A DNA stretch of 7,937 nt from Mycobacterium sp. (GCA_023264755.1 JAHFVB010000225.1:1-7937); one strand, 5' to 3'; shown: positions 1 to 6,807, counted from the first letter of the stretch. Program-made: numbers and translations. Notes: a model not told the origin generated them from the sequence alone.

Positions 1-752
1 AGCAGGGTGTCGAGCCGACCCCCGCTGGCCAGCGAGGTGGCCAATTCGTCGTCGGTCAGCCGGACCGGAGTCGTCGCCCCGGGTACCCCGGCCGCCAGCC
101 GCGGGCGGTCGGCGAGGGGCCACAGCAGGGTCACGCCGACGGGGCGCGAGGTGTCCGGCGGCACGACAGAGGCCAGCGGATCACCGGCGTCGGTGGAGGG
201 GTCGGGCGGCACGCCCAGTACGGGCAGCAGCAGCCGGGCGTCGTCGAGCCGGGCCGGGGCGCCGTAGTCGGGCGTGCCGTTGACGTTCACCAGCGCGGGA
301 TAGACGCCGGGCTCCCTGATGTTCAGCGCCGGCCGATCCCGGGACCGGACCGGGTACGACAGCGTGAACGGGACCTTCTGGCCCTGATCCAGTTCGGGGG
401 CGACGGTGATGAAGTCGGCGACCGGCTGATACTGGTCGACCGGACCGGTCAGGTTGGTGCGTAGTCCCGCCGACGCCGTGACGGCCGGGGCGTGTTCCAG
501 TCGGACCATGACGTCGCGGACGGGGCGGTCACCGACGTTGGTCACCACTCCGGCGACGGTGACGACGGAGTCGCTGGTCGTGGTGATCACGTCCGGGGTG
601 ACGCGGTCGATGCGCAGTTGCAGGAAGGGGGCTCCGCCCGGTTCGCCCGCGGCCGCCTGGGGCAGCAGCCCCGGTGCGGCGAACATCACCAGGAGTGCGA
701 CGGCGGCAAGCACGCGCGAACCGGCTGTCCATACCGCCGGTTGGCGCCTCAT
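1..752 (-). CDS. Exported DUF6049-type protein, Rv3909 homologue (N-terminal 250 residues; gene continues past the left edge)
   Basis: The minus strand is open without a stop from an ATG at 752 to position 1, so about 250 residues are visible. The protein begins [11 protein letters not shown] and has a hydrophobic core at about residues 14-30 ending in an Ala-Ala-Ala site near residue 35, a signal peptide or N-terminal anchor. The mature part starts with a beta-rich region (about 42-160) that resembles an extracellular immunoglobulin-like domain, including a '[17 protein letters not shown]' pattern. I recognise it as the N-terminus of the Rv3909 family, usually around 800 residues, whose function is unknown. 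The start was chosen because its ATG overlaps the mutT4 stop in an ATGA arrangement, implying translational coupling. In mycobacteria the next gene is normally murJ/mviN, which suggests but does not prove an envelope role. The homology is from memory. Confidence 0.85.
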   Translation of the reverse strand, partial: MRRQPAVWTAGSRVLAAVALLVMFAAPGLLPQAAAGEPGGAPFLQLRIDRVTPDVITTTSDSVVTVAGVVTNVGDRPVRDVMVRLEHAPAVTASAGLRTNLTGPVDQYQPVADFITVAPELDQGQKVPFTLSYPVRSRDRPALNIREPGVYPALVNVNGTPDYGAPARLDDARLLLPVLGVPPDPSTDAGDPLASVVPPDTSRPVGVTLLWPLADRPRLAAGVPGATTPVRLTDDELATSLASGGRLDTL

Positions 753-1546
753 GGGCCTTGGCCGCGGCCGTTCGCCCGGCGCCCGGGCTGGGGCGCTGCG
801 GAGTCGTCGGGTCTGCGGTTGCGGGTGTGGGAATGCGTCTGTGGGCGCCGCCGCGGCGAGGACTCCGGCAGGGGTGGCAGCGCGCCCCGACCGCCTTCGT
901 GCAGCTTGTCGATGAGCTCGTGGGCCACCTCGGCGAGCCGCCGCTCGTCGGCGTACGCCAGGCGGGCCGGGAGGTCTCGGAGCGGCACCCAGGCCACCTC
1001 GCTGACCTCCAGGTCTTCGTCTGACAGTTCACCGCCCAGGAATCGCATCAGATAATGGTGCACGGTTTTGTGGACGCGGCGACCTTCGGTGACGAACCAG
1101 TAGTCGATGCTGCCGAGCGCGGCCAGCACGTCGCCCTGGATCCCGGTCTCCTCCGCGACCTCGCGGATGGCGGTCTGCTCGGCCGTCTCGCCGAGTTCGA
1201 TGTGCCCCTTGGGCAGCGACCAGAGCACGCGGCCCCGGCGGTCGATGCGCCCGATGAGCGCTGCGACCTGGTTGTCCTTGGGACCGTCGAGCCCGTCGAT
1301 GACGAGCCCGCCCGCCGACGTCTCGTGCACGGTTCGCAGGCGGGGGGGCGGCTGGCGGCCGGGGCGGGCCCGGGGGATCGGTGTCGTGGGAGGGCCGGCG
1401 GCTTCTTCGCGGGCGCCCGCTTCGGGAGGTTGTTCGCCGGTGGGGGAGTTCGTCCGCTGCGACCCGGCCTCGGGGGGACCTGCGGTGCGTCGGCCACGGC
1501 GCCGTCCCCGGCGCCGTCTTGGTTTGGCTCGTTCGCCCTCCGACAC
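749..1546 (-). CDS. mutT4: Nudix hydrolase MutT4 (Rv3908 homologue)
   Basis: This 265-residue protein carries a perfect Nudix box at residues 114-136: Gly114, five residues, Glu120, seven residues, then REVAEETGI. Glu129, Glu132 and Glu133 are the expected metal-binding and catalytic acids. The Nudix domain spans about residues 70-215. It is flanked by low-complexity tails: an Arg-rich N-terminus ([11 protein letters not shown] near residue 10) followed by a Pro/Glu-rich linker, and a basic, probably disordered C-terminus after about residue 220. Nudix enzymes cleave nucleoside diphosphates linked to another group. The family name MutT4 implies nucleotide-pool cleaning, but the substrate cannot be read from sequence. 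The GTG start sits seven bases after a TACTAT box, so the mRNA is probably leaderless. The stop overlaps the next gene's ATG (ATGA), so the two are likely co-transcribed. It diverges from pcnA. Confidence 0.93.
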   Translation of the reverse strand: MSEGERAKPRRRRGRRRGRRTAGPPEAGSQRTNSPTGEQPPEAGAREEAAGPPTTPIPRARPGRQPPPRLRTVHETSAGGLVIDGLDGPKDNQVAALIGRIDRRGRVLWSLPKGHIELGETAEQTAIREVAEETGIQGDVLAALGSIDYWFVTEGRRVHKTVHHYLMRFLGGELSDEDLEVSEVAWVPLRDLPARLAYADERRLAEVAHELIDKLHEGGRGALPPLPESSPRRRPQTHSHTRNRRPDDSAAPQPGRRANGRGQGP

Positions 1547-1553
1547 CCAAGCG

Positions 1554-1559
1554 ATAGTA
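1554..1559 (-). promoter_or_regulatory. Candidate -10 box (TACTAT) for leaderless mutT4 mRNA
   Basis: Read on the minus strand, TACTAT fits the mycobacterial TANNNT -10 pattern. Seven bases separate it from the GTG at 1546, so transcription would begin at or next to the start codon. There is no convincing Shine-Dalgarno before this GTG, which agrees with a leaderless start. No clear -35 box is visible; many mycobacterial promoters lack one. The 121-bp gap (1547-1667) must also hold the pcnA promoter on the plus strand. The best pcnA candidate is TACGGT at 1621-1626, which I do not regard as strong. Confidence 0.5.
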
Positions 1560-1667
1560 GCTGCCAGTTGCGTTTCGCCCGCGCAGCACCGGCGCCGACG
1601 CAGTACCTATGCCGAGTCGTTACGGTGCTGTGAGGGCCTGGAGGCATCGATGGAAAGATGACCGAAC

Positions 1668-3119
1668 GTGCCGAATGACTCCCGTCCAGATGCCGAACAG
1701 CTGGCCGCCGCCGCGGTGGCGCTCAACCGGCATGCGGAGGTGCTCGGTGCCGTCGGCCGGTTGTTCGCTGAGGCCGGTCATGAGCTGTACCTCGTCGGCG
1801 GCAGCGTGCGCGACGCTTTGCTCGGCCGGCTGGGCAACGACTTGGACTTCACCACCGACGCGCGGCCTCAGCGGATCCAGCAGATCCTCGGCAAGTGGGC
1901 CGACGCGCTCTGGGATACCGGCATCGAGTTCGGCACGATCGGGGTGGGCAAGGGGCCCGCTGAGCACCAGGACCGGCTTGAGATCACGACGTTCCGCGCC
2001 TACACCTATGACGGGGTGACGCGCAATCCCGATGTCCAGTTCGGCGACCGGCTCGAGGACGACCTGGTGCGCCGCGACTTCACCATCAACGCCATGGCGG
2101 TGCGCATCACCGCGCAGGGAGCAGGCGAATTCCTCGATCCGCTAGGCGGATTGGACGCGTTGCGGGCCGGGGTGCTGGATACGCCTGTTGCCCCGGAGGT
2201 GTCGTTCACCGACGATCCGCTGCGGATGTTGCGCGCTGCGCGCTTCGTGGCTCAGCTTGGTTTCGCGGTCGCTCCGCGGGTGCGGGCGGCGCTGGAGGAC
2301 ATGGCGCCGGAGCTGGGCCGCATCACGGCCGAGCGGGTGTCGGCGGAGCTGGACAAGCTGTTGCTCGGCGCCGATCCGGCGGCGGGCCTCGACCTGCTGG
2401 TGCAGACCGGGCTGGGGGCGGTCGTGTTGCCGGAAGTCGGCGCCATGCGGATGGCGATCGACGAGCACCACCAGCACAAGGACGTCTACCAACATTCGCT
2501 GACGGTGTTGCGTCAGGCCATCGACCTGGAGGACGAGGGCCCCGATCTGGTGCTGCGCTGGGCGGCGCTGCTGCACGACATCGGCAAGCCGGCGACCCGC
2601 AAGCACGAGCCAGACGGCGGGGTGAGCTTTCACCACCACGAGGTCGTCGGCGCGAAGCTGACGCGGCAGCGGATGCGGGCGCTGAAGTACTCCAAGCAGA
2701 TGGTGGGCGATGTCTCACAGCTGGTTTATCTGCACTTGCGGTTCCACGGGTATGGCGAGGGCAGGTGGACGGACTCCGCGGTCCGCCGGTATGTCACGGA
2801 TGCCGGCCCGCTGCTGGGCAGGCTGCACAAGCTGGTCAGGGCGGACTGCACGACGCGCAACCGGCGCCGCGCTCAGCGGCTGCAGGCCGACTACGACGAC
2901 CTGGAGCACCGGATCGCCGAGCTGGCCGCCAAGGAGGATCTGGCCAACGTGCGGCCCGACCTCGACGGCAACGAGATCATGACGTTGCTCGACATTCCGG
3001 CGGGCCCCCAGGTTGGTCAGGCGTGGAAGTTCCTGAAGGAGCTGCGGATGGAGCGCGGACCGCTCAGCCACGACGAAGCCACCGCCGAGCTGCTGAGTTG
3101 GTGGAACGCCAGGGGCTAG
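1668..3119 (+). CDS. pcnA: CCA tRNA nucleotidyltransferase (Rv3907c/PcnA homologue)
   Basis: This 483-residue enzyme adds or repairs the 3'-terminal CCA of tRNAs in the cytoplasm using CTP and ATP. Despite the gene name it is a class II nucleotidyltransferase of the CCA/poly(A) polymerase family. The head domain shows LVGGSVRDALLG (residues 42-53), the metal-binding pair Asp58/Asp60 in DLDFTTDA, ITTFR (106-110) and RRDFTINAMA (135-144). Next comes the DDPLRMLRAARF element typical of the neck. A C-terminal HD phosphohydrolase-like domain carries HDIGKP (His303/Asp304). The length matches the mycobacterial family (about 480). The GTG start at 1668 places the first motif at the usual distance from the N-terminus. 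The upstream AAAGA (1654-1658) is only a weak ribosome site. The TAG stop is followed after 18 bp by the next plus-strand gene, so the two are likely one transcript. Confidence 0.95.
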   Translation: MPNDSRPDAEQLAAAAVALNRHAEVLGAVGRLFAEAGHELYLVGGSVRDALLGRLGNDLDFTTDARPQRIQQILGKWADALWDTGIEFGTIGVGKGPAEHQDRLEITTFRAYTYDGVTRNPDVQFGDRLEDDLVRRDFTINAMAVRITAQGAGEFLDPLGGLDALRAGVLDTPVAPEVSFTDDPLRMLRAARFVAQLGFAVAPRVRAALEDMAPELGRITAERVSAELDKLLLGADPAAGLDLLVQTGLGAVVLPEVGAMRMAIDEHHQHKDVYQHSLTVLRQAIDLEDEGPDLVLRWAALLHDIGKPATRKHEPDGGVSFHHHEVVGAKLTRQRMRALKYSKQMVGDVSQLVYLHLRFHGYGEGRWTDSAVRRYVTDAGPLLGRLHKLVRADCTTRNRRRAQRLQADYDDLEHRIAELAAKEDLANVRPDLDGNEIMTLLDIPAGPQVGQAWKFLKELRMERGPLSHDEATAELLSWWNARG

Positions 3120-3129
3120 TGGTGCGTCC

Positions 3130-3137
3130 AAGGAGGT
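3130..3137 (+). promoter_or_regulatory. Full-consensus Shine-Dalgarno abutting an ATG
   Basis: AAGGAGGT is a full match to the anti-Shine-Dalgarno sequence, but it ends directly at the ATG at 3138 instead of the usual five to nine bases upstream. Upstream of that ATG the same frame runs back to the pcnA TAG with no other start codon. The next possible in-frame start is TTG at 3150, about 13 bases after the GGAGG core. The site shows the downstream reading frame is translated, but the exact start is uncertain. Confidence 0.6.
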
Positions 3138-3635
3138 ATGGACTACTGCTTGGGCAATGGGGACGGGGCGGCCAGCATCTGGTCGGCCGAGCTGGACACC
3201 GACGTCGACGGCGACGGTGAGTTCGACGCCATTGCGCTGGACTTCGACGGCGACGGGCGCCTCGACGATGCCATCGCCGATCTGGACGGGGACGGGCGCG
3301 CCGACCTCGTGCTGCTCGACCTCGACGACGACGGCGTCGGCGAGGCCCGCTTCACCGACGACGGTTCGGGTACGTGGACGGTGAGCGTCGAACGGGGCGG
3401 GCAGTTGAGGTGGTTCGGGCTCGACGGTGCCGAGTCGACCGGCGGTCCGGTGGTGGACTTCGACGGGGACGGCGCCGTCGACGATCGGCTGATGGACGTC
3501 GATCGCGACGGGCTGGCCGACCGGGTGCTGGCTGGTGATCAGGCCTACGTCGACGTGGATGGCGACGGGCGGTGGGATACCAAGCTCTCCGATGCCGACG
3601 GTGACGGCGCGGCCGACGCGGCGAGCGCGCTCTAG
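3138..3635 (+). CDS. Acidic Asp-rich calcium-type repeat protein (Rv3906c homologue), function unknown
   Basis: This 165-residue protein is dominated by DxDGDGxxD units like the calcium-binding loops of EF-hand, dockerin or thrombospondin type-3 repeats. Repeats start at Asp22, 35, 48 and 61 (exact 13-residue spacing), then at Asp107 and 120, and at Asp139 and 152. A non-repeat middle (about residues 74-100) contains SGTWTVSVERGGQLRWFGLDG-like beta sequence. I see no signal peptide, lipobox or membrane segment, which is odd because such repeats usually work outside the cell where calcium is plentiful. Position immediately after pcnA matches Rv3906c, an uncharacterised conserved protein. It shares pcnA's reading frame, separated only by the TAG and six codons. 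Calcium binding is inferred from the loops; the physiological role is unknown. ATG 3138 is the first available start, though its Shine-Dalgarno is unusually close. Confidence 0.82.
   Translation: MDYCLGNGDGAASIWSAELDTDVDGDGEFDAIALDFDGDGRLDDAIADLDGDGRADLVLLDLDDDGVGEARFTDDGSGTWTVSVERGGQLRWFGLDGAESTGGPVVDFDGDGAVDDRLMDVDRDGLADRVLAGDQAYVDVDGDGRWDTKLSDADGDGAADAASAL
3195..3344 (+). repeat. First block of 13-residue Asp-rich repeats (coding)
   Basis: Four tandem DxDxDG-type units at protein residues 20-69, beginning at Asp22, 35, 48 and 61. The DNA repeats GACGGCGACGG-like cores at 39-base spacing. The fourth unit is degenerate (DLDDDGVGE). Confidence 0.7.
3456..3617 (+). repeat. Second block of Asp-rich repeats (coding)
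   Basis: Four further units at protein residues 107-160, beginning at Asp107 and Asp120, then after a short insertion at Asp139 and Asp152. Spacing within each pair is again 13 residues. The second unit has Arg in place of the first Gly (DVDRDG). Confidence 0.7.
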
Positions 3636-3644
3636 GGTGATCGG

Positions 3645-4441
3645 GTGGCTGTCGAGGACGTGACGGGTTGGCTACTGGACTCCGATCCGGCGCTGCGCTG
3701 GCAGGTCGAGCGGCCACCACCTGGACGTTGAATGCGTTGCGCGACTGGGGCCTTGACCCCGAGGTGCTGCGGGCTCGACGCGCGGCCGAACTGCTGGCCG
3801 AGCATGCCCGTTGGGAGTACGAGGAGCTGCCGTACTGGGGCGGCGAGGTCGACTGCTGCATCAACGGGTGGACGCTCGCCAACGGGTTGTGGCTCGGGGC
3901 CGACGTCGCAGGTCTGGTCGACTGGTTCGTCGAGCATCGATTGGCCGACGGCGGTTGGAACTGCGAGTGGGTGGAAGGCAGTACGCGGTCGTCGTTCCAC
4001 TCGACGTTGAATGCGCTGAAGGGTCTGTTGGCGTTCGACGTGGCGACCGGAGGCACCGAGGCCAGCCGCGCCGCGCGTCGAAGCGGTGAGGAATATCTAT
4101 TGCAGCGCAACCTATTTCGGCGGCAGTCCACGGGACAGCCGGTGGGTCCCTGGATCGACCGGTTCCGCTACCCGCAGCGGTGGGCCTATAGCGTGCTCAA
4201 TGCCGCCGACTACTTTCGCGCCGCGACGCGGTGCGACGGGATCGACCCGGACCCACGGATGGCCGATGCGATCGAACGGATTCGGGTCGCCCGCCAGCCT
4301 GATGGGACGTGGCGGCAGACCGAGCCGCTGCCCGGGCGCGTGTGGTTCGAGGTCGACGTGCCCGACGGGGAACCGTCGAAGTGGTTGACGCTCTTCGCTA
4401 TCCGGGTGCTGGCGTGGTGGGACGCGCACGCAGCTACGTGA
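3645..4441 (+). pseudogene. Squalene-cyclase-like toroid protein gene disrupted by internal deletion and frameshift
   Basis: A GTG at 3645 opens a frame reading MAVEDVTGWLLDSDPALRW, a typical N-terminus of an actinobacterial 'squalene cyclase' family (about 300-330 residues from memory). It hits TGA at 3729-3731. The rest of the family sequence continues in another frame from about 3713 (ATTWTLNALRDWGL) to TGA at 4439-4441. The expected segment between these parts, on the order of 50 residues, is missing, so a non-multiple-of-three deletion at about 3711-3713 is the simplest explanation. The remaining part has toroid-type features: WGGEVDCCINGW, DGGWNCEW and QPDGTW (QW-like motifs), and a conserved EVDVPDGEPSKWLTLF end. 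An ATG at 3668 could still give a 257-residue product with an unrelated first 15 residues. The start lies nine bases after the preceding stop. True cyclase activity is not implied. Confidence 0.72.
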
Positions 4442-4516
4442 GGCGCACGCATCGGCTGCATTGGGCACAGGAGTCACACGCGTACCGCGGAGGGAACAGG
4501 CACTCGTTCTGACGAT

Positions 4517-4556
4517 GCGCCATCACCGGTGATATCACCATCGCCGGTGATAGCGC
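4517..4556. terminator. Bidirectional hairpin between convergent genes, made of ATCACC/GGTGAT units
   Basis: Arms 4517-4533 and 4540-4556 are inverted repeats matching at 15 of 17 positions around a six-base ATCACC loop. In plus-strand RNA one of the two differences is a G-U pair, so the stem is nearly continuous. In minus-strand RNA the other becomes G-U. It lies 75 bases past the plus-strand stop (4441) and 45 bases past the minus-strand stop (4602), where a shared terminator is expected. There is no U-tract, as is common for proposed mycobacterial terminators. Inside it are two overlapping perfect 12-bp palindromes (4522-4533 and 4528-4539), so a protein-binding site is an alternative. Confidence 0.6.
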
Positions 4557-4573
4557 CTTCGGTGCCACGCCTG

Positions 4574-4592
4574 ACCTGTGGCCACCGCAGGT
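4574..4592. other. Small hairpin just past the minus-strand stop
   Basis: ACCTGTGG (4574-4581) and CCGCAGGT (4585-4592) pair at seven of eight positions with a three-base loop. It begins nine bases beyond the stop of the minus-strand gene at 4602, so it may add to termination or protect the mRNA 3' end. The rest of the gap 4442-4601 shows nothing else I can name. Confidence 0.35.
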
Positions 4593-4601
4593 GACGTCCA
4601 G

Positions 4602-5378
4602 CTAGCCGCGGCCGGGTCCTGGCGGACCCGCGAACGCCTGCGCGATGCCGAGCCAACGTTCCGCGTCCGGGCCCACCGCCGTCACGTCCAGCTCCGCCCG
4701 CGGTCTGCGCTGGGTCACCAAGGAGCAGAAGTCCTCCGCGGACCCGCTCACGCGTTGCGCGGCCTCGGCCGGACCCCACGACCACGTCGTGCCATCGGGG
4801 GCGCACAACTCGACCAGAAAGGGTTCGGTCGGCGCGGGCAGCCCGCGTACCGCGAACGCGAAGTCCCGCGTACGCACCCCGATGTGCGCGATCGACCTCA
4901 ATCCCGCACTGGGCGGCCGCTTCACCCCGAGCGCGTCGGCGACGTCGAGCCCGTGGGCCCACGTCTCCATCAACCGCGCGGTCGCCATGGACGCCGCGCT
5001 CATCGGGGGGCCGAACCAGGGCAGCTTGCGGCCGTCCGGCACGCGCAGCAGTTCGTCGTGCAGCTGGGTGCGCTTCTGACGCCAGGCGGCGAGCAGCTCC
5101 GTCGGTGGCATGGCGGCGAGTTCCTCGGCGCCTGCGTCGACGAAGCCGGAGGGATTCTTGGCGGCCTCGGCGAGTAGTTCGGAGAAGCCCGCTTCGTCGG
5201 TCACCGCGACGACGGCCACGCGGTCGGTCCAGAACAGGTGGGCGAGCTGGTGGGCGATGGTCCAACCCGCGGCCGGCGTCGGCAACGCCCAACTGCGTTC
5301 CGGCAGCGTGGCGACGAGCGCGTCCAGTTGTTCGCTCTCGGCTCGGAGCTCGGCCACTATCGACTCGGCGTCAGCCAT
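4602..5378 (-). CDS. TIGR03084-type DinB/maleylpyruvate isomerase-fold metalloprotein (Rv0036c homologue)
   Basis: This 258-residue protein has the MDMPI/DinB four-helix N-terminal domain (about residues 1-150) and a smaller alpha/beta C-terminal domain (about 155-258). Likely metal ligands are His47 (in [10 protein letters not shown]), Glu138 and His142 (in [10 protein letters not shown]). Their spacing matches the His-Glu-His zinc site described for mycothiol-dependent maleylpyruvate isomerase. Members of this family are thought to use mycothiol, the actinobacterial low-molecular-weight thiol, but the reaction of this subgroup is not established and cannot be read here. The ATG at 5378 lies 18 bp after the transporter stop on the same strand, so the pair probably form an operon. 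No strong Shine-Dalgarno precedes it; GGTGA at 5383-5387 is the nearest match, and coupling to the upstream gene is possible. It ends with TAG facing a hairpin terminator. Confidence 0.88.
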   Translation of the reverse strand: MADAESIVAELRAESEQLDALVATLPERSWALPTPAAGWTIAHQLAHLFWTDRVAVVAVTDEAGFSELLAEAAKNPSGFVDAGAEELAAMPPTELLAAWRQKRTQLHDELLRVPDGRKLPWFGPPMSAASMATARLMETWAHGLDVADALGVKRPPSAGLRSIAHIGVRTRDFAFAVRGLPAPTEPFLVELCAPDGTTWSWGPAEAAQRVSGSAEDFCSLVTQRRPRAELDVTAVGPDAERWLGIAQAFAGPPGPGRG

Positions 5379-5396
5379 GGCGTCACCATAGCGGGA

Positions 5397-6683
5397 TCAG
5401 GGCGTGGGACCCGTACGGATCCGTCCGACTGAGGCATGGACGGCGAGCCCGAGCAGGTAGATCACGGCGCCGGCCACCACCAGCGCGGGCGAGCGGCCGT
5501 CGGCCGGGATGACTGCCGCGCAGACCGTCACCGCCGCGACGAACGCCAGCCAGAACAACGAATCCTGAACGGTGAACACGTGCCCACGCAGGGCGTCGTC
5601 GACGTCGAGCTGCATCGCCGAGTCGGCGCACAGCTTGACGACCTGGCCGGCCGAGCCCAACAGGAAGCCGCAGGTCAGCATGACGGGTAGGTCCAGCCCC
5701 ATCGCCGCGAGCTGGATGGCGGCCGCCAGCGCCAACGCGACGTTGACCGTGGCGTAGCGCCCCCAGCGGCGCACCGAGGTCGGCGTCAGGAAGTTGGCCA
5801 CGAAGGCGCCGACGGCCGCACTGCTGGCGAAGAGCACCGCGACGCCGAGTCCCGCGACGCTGGCGGATCCGGTGTGGCGCACCAACACCAGGATCAGCAA
5901 CGTGTTGATGCCGAACACCATGCGGTGTGCGACGACACCGGACAGCGTGGCGGCCACGCTGCGCACGCCGAGCACCGTGCGAAGTCCGTAACCCCAACCC
6001 GTGGCGACGGCGTACGCCACCGAACCGTGCACGGCCCGTGCCGAGTCCTCGGGTCCGAGCACGCGCGGCGCGAACCGCTTGGACAGCCACCAGGCCAGGG
6101 CCACGGGTGCCGCAGCCAGGAAGATGACCGTCGCCGAACCGCTGTCGCCGGCGCCGAACACCCAGCGCGGCACCAACATGAAGATGGCTCCGACGAACAG
6201 CGCGGCCGCGCCGGTGGCGTTGGCCACCGAGTTCATCGCCACCACCTGACCGCGCGGCACGACGTGGGGCAAGGCTGCGGAGAGTCCCGAGCTGACGAAC
6301 CGGGTGAAGCCGTTGACGACCAACGCGCCGAGCAGGATCCACCGGTCGACCGCGCCGACGGCCAGCAGCACGGCTACCGCGAGCATCAGCACCAGCCGCG
6401 CCAGGTTCGCGCCGAGCAGCACCCCGCGGCGATCCCACCGGTCGAGCAGCGCTCCCGCGAAGGGGGCGAGCAGCGAATAGGGCAGGTACAGCACGGCGAA
6501 GGATCCGGCGATCTGCCATGGGGTCGTCGCCCGGTCGGGGTTGAAGAGCAGCCCGCCGACCAGTCCGCCCTGGAACAGTCCGTCGCCGAACGAGCTCACC
6601 GCGCGCAGTTCGAGCAGCCGCCGGAACTCGGGCAGCGCACGCACCGAATGCCACAGGAGCACAGGTGCCGGACGGCCAGCCAC
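5397..6683 (-). CDS. Major facilitator superfamily membrane transporter (Rv0037c homologue)
   Basis: The protein is 428 residues from GTG 6683, with about 10-12 hydrophobic segments in the plasma membrane. It has an MFS motif-A element ([20 protein letters not shown], residues 77-96) between the second and third helices. A helix region reading [16 protein letters not shown] resembles the MFS_3/efflux subgroup. The substrate is unknown. The frame is open upstream to an ATG at 6755, but residues encoded there ([15 protein letters not shown]) look like translated leader. The AAGGAG site at 6697-6702 lies 13 bases before GTG 6683 and favours the shorter form. The M. tuberculosis protein is about 440 residues, so a few residues of doubt remain. 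It is the first gene of a probable two-gene operon with the DinB-fold protein and diverges from the yqgE-like gene. Confidence 0.88.
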   Translation of the reverse strand: MAGRPAPVLLWHSVRALPEFRRLLELRAVSSFGDGLFQGGLVGGLLFNPDRATTPWQIAGSFAVLYLPYSLLAPFAGALLDRWDRRGVLLGANLARLVLMLAVAVLLAVGAVDRWILLGALVVNGFTRFVSSGLSAALPHVVPRGQVVAMNSVANATGAAALFVGAIFMLVPRWVFGAGDSGSATVIFLAAAPVALAWWLSKRFAPRVLGPEDSARAVHGSVAYAVATGWGYGLRTVLGVRSVAATLSGVVAHRMVFGINTLLILVLVRHTGSASVAGLGVAVLFASSAAVGAFVANFLTPTSVRRWGRYATVNVALALAAAIQLAAMGLDLPVMLTCGFLLGSAGQVVKLCADSAMQLDVDDALRGHVFTVQDSLFWLAFVAAVTVCAAVIPADGRSPALVVAGAVIYLLGLAVHASVGRIRTGPTP

Positions 6684-6694
6684 GTGGGGGTCCG

Positions 6695-6703
6695 CTCTCC
6701 TTC
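6695..6703 (-). promoter_or_regulatory. Ribosome binding site deciding the MFS transporter start
   Basis: GAAGGAGAG on the minus strand is a strong Shine-Dalgarno match. The first start codon downstream in the transporter frame is GTG at 6683, 11-13 bases away. That is a little long but still workable, and it argues against the longer start at 6755, which lies upstream of this site. Confidence 0.6.
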
Positions 6704-6801
6704 GGGGGTTGCGATGACGGGGGACCCGACCCAGCTTACAAATTTCGGAAAACATCCCGGCCTGGCCGCGCCTGTTCGCGGCGACCGATGCGCGCTGGTG
6801 T

Positions 6802-6807
6802 CATTAT
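6802..6807 (+). promoter_or_regulatory. Candidate -10 box (CATTAT) for leaderless yqgE-like mRNA
   Basis: CATTAT matches TATAAT at four of six positions and lies six bases before the GTG at 6814, the spacing expected if transcription starts on the start codon. There is no good Shine-Dalgarno before that GTG. No -35 element is recognisable. The remainder of the divergent gap 6684-6801 holds an AT-rich patch (about 6735-6755) unusual for this G+C-rich region, perhaps part of a promoter; TAAGCT at 6733-6738 on the minus strand is a possible -10 for the transporter. Confidence 0.35.

Noticed and set aside
1055..1633. Long plus-strand open frame opposite mutT4
   Set aside because: It lies antisense to a clear Nudix gene; open antisense frames are expected in G+C-rich DNA. 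Its protein has no recognisable domain.
3195..3617. DNA-level tandem repeat or CRISPR-like array
   Set aside because: The periodicity of 39 bases comes from 13-residue protein repeats in frame; there are no conserved repeat/spacer units.
3352..4131. Minus-strand 259-codon frame opposite the Asp-rich and cyclase-like genes
   Set aside because: Arg/Pro/Ser-rich antisense shadow caused by the repetitive GAC codons on the other strand.
3668..4441. Treating ATG 3668 as the true start of an intact gene
   Set aside because: The first 15 residues do not resemble the family, while an upstream overlapping frame encodes the family N-terminus. A disrupted gene explains both, though a translated remnant cannot be excluded.
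4474..5292. Minus-strand 272-codon frame overlapping the DinB-fold gene
   Set aside because: Frame-shifted shadow with Arg-rich composition; the 4602-5378 frame carries the conserved metal-ligand pattern.
5383..6654. Long minus-strand frame (423 codons) within the MFS region
   Set aside because: It is the shifted frame of the transporter. The product is Arg/Gly/Ala-rich with no membrane helices, whereas the other frame gives a typical MFS protein.
6684..6755. N-terminal extension of the MFS protein from ATG 6755
   Set aside because: It contains the strong ribosome binding site for the shorter start and encodes an Arg/Pro-rich stretch not expected in the family.
6735..6755. AT-rich patch as an origin or phage attachment site
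   Set aside because: It is only about 20 bases, with no DnaA-box cluster, direct repeats or integrase nearby; promoter function is simpler.
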